The position numbers and the translations under genes were made by a program. Under the pieces are notes generated by a model. The model was given only the letters and a program-made list of their open reading frames with translations, was not told the origin of the DNA and did no database searches. From Sulfuritalea sp. (GTDB taxonomy: Bacteria > Pseudomonadota > Gammaproteobacteria > Burkholderiales > Rhodocyclaceae), in contig NZ_JAFLDR010000038.1 in the NCBI RefSeq assembly GCF_017302275.1, forward strand, positions 1 through 44,043: DNA of 44,043 nt, given 5' to 3'. Positions within the stretch are counted from its first letter, which is position 1, and each line of letters opens with the position of its first letter. Shown in pieces: positions 11,976-20,200 of the stretch.

Positions 11976-12659
11976 TCAGGGCAGGTTCTTGAACTTGGTC
12001 GGAATCCCCAGCACCAGGGCGTCGTCCGGCACGTCCTTGGTCACGACGGCGCCGGCGCCGATGAAGGCGCGGTCGCCGACCACCAGGCGTTCCAGCAAGG
12101 TGGCGCCGATGGCGACCGTGACGCCGCCGCCGATGCGCGATAGCCCGCCCAGGTTGGCGCCCGGCTGAAGGCGCGAGAACGACGCGATCCGCGTGTCGTG
12201 ACCGATGGTGACGCCGCGATTGACGAAAACATGGTCATCGAGCCAGGCGCCGGGACCGACAACGCTGTTGGCGCCGACGAACACCCCTTGCCCGATGCGC
12301 GCCAGAGGCGAGACGTAAGCCGTCGGATGGATCAGCGTGTGGTAGCGCAGGCCGAAGCGCCGCTCGATTTCCGCCGCCAGGTTGGCGCGGGTCGGCGTGG
12401 TCGGCCCGAGCAGGTACAGTTCGCCGGCCTGGGGCCGGAATTCGTCGAGGGTTTCGATTTTCGGTGGATCGCACAGGCCAGCCAGCGCGGCAACCCGGTC
12501 CGCCAGCGCCATGTCGCGCTCGCCGCCGGATTCGGGCAGGTGCAGCACCACCCTGGCAGGCACCAAGCCGTTCGCCAGCGCGCAGTCGAACAGGTCGGAA
12601 ACGATGTTGCTGGCACCGAAAATCACCAGCCGGCGCGGGTCTCCCGGGCTCGAGCTCAC
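11976..12659 (-). CDS. NeuD/PglD-family sugar O- or N-acyltransferase (left-handed beta helix)
   Basis: 227 residues from GTG 12659. An N-terminal Rossmann-like PglD domain (RLVIFGASNIVSDLFDCA) precedes hexapeptide repeats (IGQGVFVGANSVVGPGAWL, IASFSRLQPGANLGG, IGATLLERLVVGDRAFIGAGAVV) and the closing segment VLGIPTKF. His(T) pairs typical of the active site are visible in HPTAYV and TIGHDTR. These enzymes acetylate amino sugars or sialic-acid-like sugars using acetyl-CoA. With the glycosyltransferase and sulfotransferase-like genes it suggests a small surface-glycan decoration locus, though the genes alternate in direction and are not an operon. Confidence 0.85.
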   Translation of the reverse strand: MSSSPGDPRRLVIFGASNIVSDLFDCALANGLVPARVVLHLPESGGERDMALADRVAALAGLCDPPKIETLDEFRPQAGELYLLGPTTPTRANLAAEIERRFGLRYHTLIHPTAYVSPLARIGQGVFVGANSVVGPGAWLDDHVFVNRGVTIGHDTRIASFSRLQPGANLGGLSRIGGGVTVAIGATLLERLVVGDRAFIGAGAVVTKDVPDDALVLGIPTKFKNLP

Positions 12660-12705
12660 GGCGTCAGCGCGGGCACGGGACGCGCGACGAGGCTGCCAGC
12701 GAACA

Positions 12706-12845
12706 TCACTTCAGAAACCTTGATACACCGTGCATTTGCAGCCAGGCCAGCAGGCGTTTCCAGCCGTCCTCGGCCGGCTCCTTGCGATAGCCTGGCCGGC
12801 AGTCGGCATGGAAGGCGTGCGGCGCGTCGTCGTTTGCGTGAATCC
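12706..12845 (-). pseudogene. C-terminal remnant of a dienelactone hydrolase
   Basis: Read on the minus strand, about 45 codons give HAFHADCRPGYRKEPAEDGW followed by KRLLAWLQMHGV, then stop at 12706. This matches the C-terminal end of dienelactone hydrolase family proteins, including the catalytic histidine context (AFHAD). No matching upstream part or start is found, so it is a truncated leftover. The rest of 12660-12935 shows nothing else recognisable. Confidence 0.7.
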
Positions 12846-12935
12846 GTGACTGGCTGCCGGACTTGGCCAACGAGGCCGAAACACCAATTCAGTCGGTTGA
12901 TTTCGCTGACCTCGGTGGAGTCCATCCAGGACGAG

Positions 12936-13430
12936 TCAGAACTCGATGGCATCGGTGATTGCCTTGATCCCCGCTGCCGCGCAGCTGTCATCGGCTTCGC
13001 CGGTGGGGCCGCCAGAAACACCAATGGCGCCCAGAATGCTTCCCGCGGCTTCGATCACTTGGCCGCCGCCCGCGGCGAGAAGCCTGGGGAGGGTTCTCAA
13101 GCCGCTCATTGGACGGCCGGGTTGGGTTTCTGCGGCAATGACCGCTGTCGACGTCCGAAAACTGACCGCCGTCCAGGCCTTGTTTGAAGCAACTTCGACC
13201 GTATGGGGCCCGGCAAAGCGATCGCGCAGCAAGACTTGCGTCAGGCCGGCTCTGTCGGTGACGACCACTGTCACTTGAAACCCCTGCTTTCGGCAAGCAT
13301 CCAGCGCTGCTCTTGCCGCCGTAAGGGCGGTTTCCGGAGTCAGTGATCTGGACTGGAAAGTACCATCTTGCGCTTGTGCAGACATCGCGGCGACAAGCAG
13401 AACTGGTGCCAGCCATTTTGCAGTTTGCAT
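12936..13430 (-). CDS. Exported GlcG/HbpS-family heme-binding-like protein (DUF336)
   Basis: 164 residues from ATG 13430, preceded by GGGAGA; the frame stays open far upstream, but only this start gives a signal peptide (MQTAKWLAPVLLVAAMSAQA, cleavage after AQA). The mature part follows the GlcG/HbpS fold: LTPETALTAARAALDACRKQGFQVTVVVTDRAG, then SNKAWTAVSFRTST, then the glycine-rich GGGQVIEAAGSILGAIGVSGG. HbpS relatives bind heme or small molecules in the periplasm or outside the cell. Its partner here is unknown. It is divergent from the AhpD-like gene across 156 nt. Confidence 0.82.
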   Translation of the reverse strand: MQTAKWLAPVLLVAAMSAQAQDGTFQSRSLTPETALTAARAALDACRKQGFQVTVVVTDRAGLTQVLLRDRFAGPHTVEVASNKAWTAVSFRTSTAVIAAETQPGRPMSGLRTLPRLLAAGGGQVIEAAGSILGAIGVSGGPTGEADDSCAAAGIKAITDAIEF

Positions 13431-13586
13431 GAAACGTCTCCCTGGTGACTCGCGAATTCCAACTGTACCTGTTCGTCGACGATCATTGACGTCGTCCGCG
13501 GGGACGCGTCCATGCACGTCGCCGTGGTTCATGGCGATGGAGCCCGTAAAATACCCCGACACGCCTTGCATTTCAATGGAGACACC

Positions 13587-14171
13587 ATGAGCACACCACC
13601 CATCAGCCGCTACCCGGTGCCGAAACTGGAAGACCTGCCCGCGGACATCCGCGCCCGCATCCTCGAGGTGCAGGAAAAATCCGGCTTCGTGCCCAACGTC
13701 TTCCTCGCCCTCGCGCACCGTCCCGCCGAATGGCGCGCCTTCTTTGCCTTCCACGACGCGCTGATGGAAAAGGACAGCGGCCTGACCAAGGCCGAGCGCG
13801 AAATGATCGTGGTCGCCACCTCGAATGCCAACGGCTGCCAGTACTGCGTGGTGGCCCACGGCGCGATCCTGCGCATCCGGGCCAAGAATCCGCTGGTCGC
13901 CGACCAGGTCGCGATCAACCACCGCAAGGCCGACATCACGCCGCGGCAGAAGGCCATGCTCGACTTCGCGATGAAGGTGGCGCTGGATTCGGCCGCGATC
14001 GGCGATGCCGACTACGAGATGCTCCACGGCCACGGCTTCAATGACGAAGACATCTGGGACATCGGCGCCGTTGCGGCGTTCTTCGGCCTCAGCAACCGCC
14101 TGGCCAACATGACCGCGATGCGGGCGAATGACGAGTTCTACCTGATGGGGCGCGTGCCGAAGCAGAAGTAG
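13587..14171 (+). CDS. AhpD/carboxymuconolactone decarboxylase-like peroxidase-related protein
   Basis: 194 residues from ATG 13587, with GGAG upstream. The CMD fold motif NGCQYCVVAHG carries the CxxCxxxH set that supports peroxidatic or disulfide redox chemistry in AhpD-like proteins. The N-terminal PKLEDLPADIRARILEVQEKSGFVPNVF is typical of the uncharacterised peroxidase-related subfamily. It probably detoxifies peroxides or takes part in thiol redox reactions in the cytoplasm; no direct partner is nearby. A copy of the dispersed motif lies 10 nt beyond its stop, between it and the convergent tpsA-like gene. Confidence 0.85.
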   Translation: MSTPPISRYPVPKLEDLPADIRARILEVQEKSGFVPNVFLALAHRPAEWRAFFAFHDALMEKDSGLTKAEREMIVVATSNANGCQYCVVAHGAILRIRAKNPLVADQVAINHRKADITPRQKAMLDFAMKVALDSAAIGDADYEMLHGHGFNDEDIWDIGAVAAFFGLSNRLANMTAMRANDEFYLMGRVPKQK

Positions 14172-14181
14172 CACCCCCAAG

Positions 14182-14201
14182 AGTCGGCGCCGGCGACACG
14201 G
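14182..14201 (-). repeat. Dispersed 20-bp motif, copy 4 (between convergent genes)
   Basis: On the minus strand it matches the consensus 19/20 (G for A at position 11). The change creates an internal CGCCGGCG palindrome. It sits in the 63-nt gap between two converging genes, where it could help termination. Confidence 0.8.
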
Positions 14202-14234
14202 CGCAGCGGATGCCACCGCGCCTGCCACGCCGCC

Positions 14235-17200
14235 TCAGATGCACTGGGCGACTTTTTTCTGCGCCGGCTTGTCTTCCTTCTTGCCGTCCTTGCCCTCGCC
14301 GGCGGACTTGTCTTTTTTCTTCTTCCCGTCCTGCTCCTCGTCATCGCCGAAACAGTTTTCGGTGCAGCCGTCGGCGGCGCTGCCCAGCGGCGTCGCAGGC
14401 GTGGCATCGTCGGTCGGGGTGGAGGCGGTGGCGGCGTCCTCGACGGACTTCTGTATTGCTGTCACCAGTTGCGCCGCGATGCTGTCGCCGCCGCCTCCCG
14501 CGCCATACTCGATCTGCAGTCCGGCGCCGGGTGTCGCGGGTGTAGACAGATTCAGCGCGTAGATGCCGCTGCCGCCCACCCGTGTCGTGGTGGTAGCCAC
14601 ACCGTCAAGCTGCAAGCCGCCGGAACTGCGACCGAGGAAGCTGAGGTAGGCGGTACCGATCACGCCGGTGCCAATGTCGGACAGGATGTAGGAAGGTCCG
14701 CCGATGCCAGTGTTGAGCGCCAGCACCGAAGCGCTGCCGAGCATGTCGATGAAGACATCGTTGGCGGCGTTGATGTGGGCGGCGTTGTTCAGCGTCAGGT
14801 TGCCGCCGACGGCGATGCTGGCGTCAGCGAAGGGCGGACTCAACTGGCCATGGCCGGCCCAGATTTCCCCGCCGTGGCCGGCATTGCCTATCGTCAGATT
14901 TTCGCCCACGAGCATTTCGAGGTCGCCACTCGATGTCGTCAGGTAGCCGCCGGCGATGGTCGCGTCACCCGCGACGACCGCCAACAGGTGGCTGGACGCA
15001 TGGACTCCGCCGCTGCCGCCGATGTTCAGCGTACCGGCACCGATGATGGCGTGCTGCGCACTCATGCCACCGTGGATGTTGATGATGCCGGCGCCGGCGC
15101 TGAGGTCGCCCGACGCGCTAACCGCGGCGCCGACATTGAGGGTACCGGCGCTGAGGGTGACATGCTGGGCATTCAGCGCCTGTCCGATGTCGAGCGTGCC
15201 GGCCGCCGACAATCCGACATGGGTTGCGGCCAAGCTCAGCGCGCCCGAAAGACTCATGTTCTGGTCGGCAATCAGCGTTAGTTGCGTCGGCGCCCCGCCG
15301 AAGCGACTGCTCTGGATGCCGCTGATCGAGCCGCCGCTGCCGATCACGATGCCGCCGCTGCCGGCATTGAAGGTGTGCCCGGCGCCCATCGCCAGATCGC
15401 CGTCCTGGTAGTAGGCGACCGATGGCTGGTTGCTGGCGCCGTCGGACAGCGCAAGCGCGACCGGCCCCGTGGCACTGAAGTCGCGCAGGTCGATGCCGCC
15501 ATTCACCGCGCCGACGTCCACGGTCGCGGTGATACTGCCCTCGGTAACCGTGTCGGCGCTGATCGCCGCACTGCCGGGGCTGCCGCCACCCTTGCTGCGC
15601 AACTGGATGACCGGCCCACCGATCCATGCGGCGACGATGTTGGGATCGCCGCCGTTGCCGTCGAGGATCGCCCCCGTGGCGGTAATGTAGGCCCCGGCAG
15701 CCTCGATGCGACCGAGCGAGACGTTCTTGCCGGCAATATCTCCGGCCCCGATGCTGTCATACCCAGCGATGAGGGTCACGGAGGCGTCGTGCGCGATCGT
15801 GGTGCCATCGAGCAGCACGTCACCATGGGCCGTCGCGGTCATCTGCCCGCCGCGCACGTTGATCAGCGAGGCCGGCGCTTGCACGACGGCCGCCGTGCCG
15901 GACAACCCGGCGTTGGCCGTGAGGTTGATGTCCTGGGCATCGAGATTGCCGCCGATCAGGATGTCGCCGCCATACTGCGTCCGGCTCATCGGTGCAAGAT
16001 AGTCGGTGCCGGCGAAGACGTTCAGTGAGGCTGGCGAATAGTCGACCGCCGTGACATTGCCTTCCAGGGTCACGCTGTCGCTGCCATGGAAGGAAACCGT
16101 ATCGCCGCCGACGCTACTTCCATGACTCTGGGTGATGCTGCCCCGGGCATCGCTGCCAGCCAGCGCGACCAGCAGGATGTTCTTGCCGTTGTAGGTCACG
16201 CCATCGCCCGTGCTCAGTTCGCTGCCCGCGCCGAGCACGATATCGCCGCCGAAGCCCGATGGGGAATAGGCCATTCCGTCGTGAATGGCGCCGGAGGCGA
16301 GCGTGATCGCGCCCTCGCTCCGTATCCTGGCCGATGTGTCCAGATTGCATCCCGCCGCGGCGAACACGTCGCCGCCGGCGGTCACCGCGCCAAGCGAAAC
16401 GTTGCCGCTGGCGGCACGCAGTCTCAGGGCGCCGACGTTGGCCGCCGAGAACGCCAGGTTGCCTGTCGCCTGGGTAATGTACATGGCGCCGGAACGATCA
16501 ATGCCGCCGCCGCCGCGCGAGAACGCGTTGGTGACAGTGAAGGCGCCACTGCCGGCCAGTGTGCCGCCGGTCTGGGCATAGCCATTGACACTGGCTGTGC
16601 CGTCAAACGTCGCGGTGCCGGCATTCAGGGTGAACAGGTTGCTCAGGCTGAAGGAAACCCCGGCATCGACATTGAGGTTTTCCGCCAGCCAGAGGCTGCC
16701 GAAGCTCGGATTGACGCCGAGAATGGAGATCGTCGGCGTACCGGCGACATCGACCCTGGCCGATTCGCTGCCGGTCGGCGCATGGCCGGCCGTCCAGTTG
16801 CCGCCCGTTGCCCAAAGGCTATCCACGGCGCCGGTCCAGCAGTTGTCGTAGCCGGGACAGGAAATGCCGCCGAAGGAGAAGCTGGTGTTGGCGAGCAGCA
16901 GGGTGCTCCCTTCCACTGCGGCAATGCCGTTGTCCCAGAAACCGATGAAGTCCGGCGTGCCGGGACCCGCCAGGCCGTTGGTCGGGGCCGTGGCGACGAC
17001 GCCATTGAACCTGACCTGGCCTGCGGAGTTGGCGAAGTCGAGATGGATCGTGGCCGGCACTGCGGCCTCGACATAGGCCTGGCCTCCGGGGCCGGCGTTG
17101 AGCGAGAGGTCGCCGTTGAAGTTGAGCCAGACCTCGGCCCCGAACACCGGGACCTGCTGCCCAGCCGCCGCGGATATGGTCAGCGGGCCGGCCGCGGTGA

Positions 17201-20200
17201 CCGTGACCGGAGATCCGGCATGCGCGATCACACCGGTGGTCGCAAAATTGTACGGCGACGCGGTGGTCTCCACCTTGCCGATGGCCAGCGGACCGGCGCT
17301 GGCGAAGCTGATGCTGCCGTTTGCGGATTTCGCGGCGAAGGTACCGACCTGGTTGACTTCGGGCAGGCTGATGCTGCCGTAACCATCTGCCGCCAGTTGC
17401 GGGACGGTGATCGTGGCGCCAAGCGCCTGGGTGATGCCGTTGCCGACCAGGCGCAGTTGCGAAGTGATGCCGGTCAGGTCGATCGGCCCGACAATCTGCA
17501 TCGGTCCGTGGTTCACGTTGTGGGCGTTGTAGGGATCGCCGATGGTCACCGGGCCGGTGGTGAGGATGCGGTTGAGTTCGGCGTTGCTCAACTCGACTGT
17601 ATCCGTCGGATAGGTCTTGCCGCCGACGCCGACCAGGTAAGCCACGTTGCTGGCGTTCTGGCCAAGGAAGACGCCGCCGGCACCGGCCGCGATCGTTTCG
17701 TTGATGTCGATTCGCTTGGCGTTAAGGTAGAGCGCGCTGCCCGGCCGCGTCAGCGCCAGCGGCGAGTCGATGCTGACCTGGCTGCCGAGCTGGACGGTAT
17801 CGAAGTTGGCGAGCGTGACCGTGCTCGGGCCGTTGTTCACCTCCAGGTTCAGCGCGAAGGCCTGCAGCTCGCCCACCGTCAGGTTGTCGAGGTCGGACTG
17901 CAGCAGGCTCACGGTACTCGCGGTGGCGCTGCCGAGCCGGATCGTCGCGTAGGACTTCGGGTAGAGGGTCATCAGGCCCGTCGACACCGGCGCCGTGACC
18001 TGCAGGCTGTCGGTGGTGATGCCGAGTCCACCCGATTGGCCGATCGGTCCGAGCACGATGGCATTGGCATTAAGGTTGGCCGAGCCGAGCCGGCTCGCCG
18101 AGAAGTTGAGCGGCCCCGATGCCTGGGTAATCCAAAGGGTGATGTTGGTGCCATCGATGGCGCCACCGGAATGCAGGTAGTTGTTGGTGATGTGGATACT
18201 TCCACTGCCCGCCAGCGTGCCGCCGGTCTGCACGTAGGCTGGCACCGTCGCCGTGCCGTCGAGCGTCGTTGTGCCCGAGACGAGGGTAAACAGGTTGGAC
18301 AGGTTGAACGTGACCCCGGCATCGACGTCGAGGTTCTCGGCCAGCCAGAGGCTGCCGAAGCTCGGGTTGACCCCGACCAGCGAAATCGTCGGCGTTCCGG
18401 CGACGTCGATTTTCACCGTCTGGCTGCCGCCGGGCAGGCCCGCGGTCCAGTTGCCGGCGGTGGCCCAGAGGCCGTCGACGGCGCCGGTCCAGCAGTTGTC
18501 GTAACCGACGCATCCCGCCATGACCGGCATGTTCTTCAGCGTCGGATAGGCCCCGTCGGCGATGTTCCAGTAAGTCGCCGACCAGCCGGCTGGGATGTAT
18601 GTCGCCGCAGTCTGCATTTCCGCGGTTGTCAGTCCGGTGCCGCGGTCATCGAACAAGTCAGGCTGACCGGAGGTCGTCGTGTCCCAGAAGCTGTTGGTGA
18701 CCGCGCCGCCGTCGTTCAGGCCCAGAAGGCCGCCGACCGGGCTGGCGCCGCTCACGCTGCCCGTGCTGTAGGTATTGCTGATGCTGCCGAAATTGGTGTA
18801 ACCCACCAGTCCGCCGACTTCGTTGAGGCCGCTCACGCTGCTGGTGCTGTAGGAATTCGTGATGACGCCGTAGTGGTTCCACCCCACCAACCCACCGATC
18901 CTCGAGTTCGACGGAACATTGACCGGGCCGGTGCTGTAGGAACTGTCGATGTCGTTGTAGTTCAAGCCCACCAGTCCGCCCGCGCCGTAGATGTTGCCGG
19001 TAACGCTGCCGGTGCTGTAGGAGTTGCCAATGCTTCCCTGATTCCGGCCGACCAGCCCGCCGACGGCATGGATGGTTCCGCTCACCGGGCCCGTGCTGTA
19101 GGAATGGATGATCGAGCCGCCGCTGTTGACGACACCCGCCAAGCCGCCGACATCGTAGTCCCCGATCACGCTGCCCATGCTGTAGGAATCGGTGATGGTG
19201 CCGCCACTGTTGGTGCCCACCAATCCGCCGACTTCGTAGGTGCCGGTGACCGTGCCGGTGGCATAACTGCGGTTCACCCCCGGACTGAAGCCGGGATATC
19301 CGTTGTAGCCGATCAATCCGCCGGTGTTGCTACCTGCACCATTGACGTTGCCGGTCGCGTAGCTGTCGCTGATGCTGCCATACCAGGCATGGCCGACCAG
19401 GCCTCCGACGTCGTCGCCGGTGCCGCTGACCGCACCGGTCGCCCAGGAATTGCTGATGTCGCCGCCTTGCCCGCCAGCGAGGCCGCCGACTTCGCGCCAG
19501 CCGCTGACCGTGCCCGTGGCATGCGAATTGGCAATGGTGCCGAAATTCGCCCCGACCAGGCCACCAGTGCGGGTGCTGCCCGCCCCGCCGGTTACGTTGC
19601 CCTCCGCATGGGAATCCGACACCGTGCCGCCGGAGTTGAAGCCGACCAGGCCGCCGATGTCGTAGCCGTCGCCGCCCGTGATGGTTGCCGTGCTGTAGGC
19701 ATTGCTGACAGTGCCACCCTTGTTCAGGCCTATCAGGCCGCCGACGCCGCCATCCCCCGAAACGCTGCCACCGATGATGCCGATGTTCTTGACCGTACCG
19801 ACATCCAGGCGACCGATGAAGCCGACGTGGGTGTTGGGCAGGCTCAGGTTGAAGCCGGTGACGAAATGGGTTGCGCCGTCCAGCTCGTCTGCCGCGAAGT
19901 AGGGTATGTGCAGGCCGTCGGTCTCGGCCGACAGGTCGATGCTGGCGACCAGCTTGAACTTCAAGCCGGGCGTGCCGGCGAAGCCGAGCAGGTCCTTGAG
20001 TCCGACGGGACTGTTGATTTCGTGGTAGCCGCCGACCAGCGGCAGGTTCGCCGCGTAGTCGCCGATGTTCAAGGTCATGCCGTGGCTGATCCAGTCGACA
20101 AACTGGTCGTGGTAAAGGGCGCCTTGCGTGACCCGGTTGGCGCCGTTTATGGAAACATCGCTTACGTCGTAGTGCGAATTGGTCACCACACCAACGTCGC

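Noticed and set aside
15961-16020. Additional dispersed-motif copy inside the exoprotein gene (AGTCGGTGCCGGCGA)
   Set aside because: Only 14 of 20 positions match, a level expected occasionally by chance in this GC-rich sequence.
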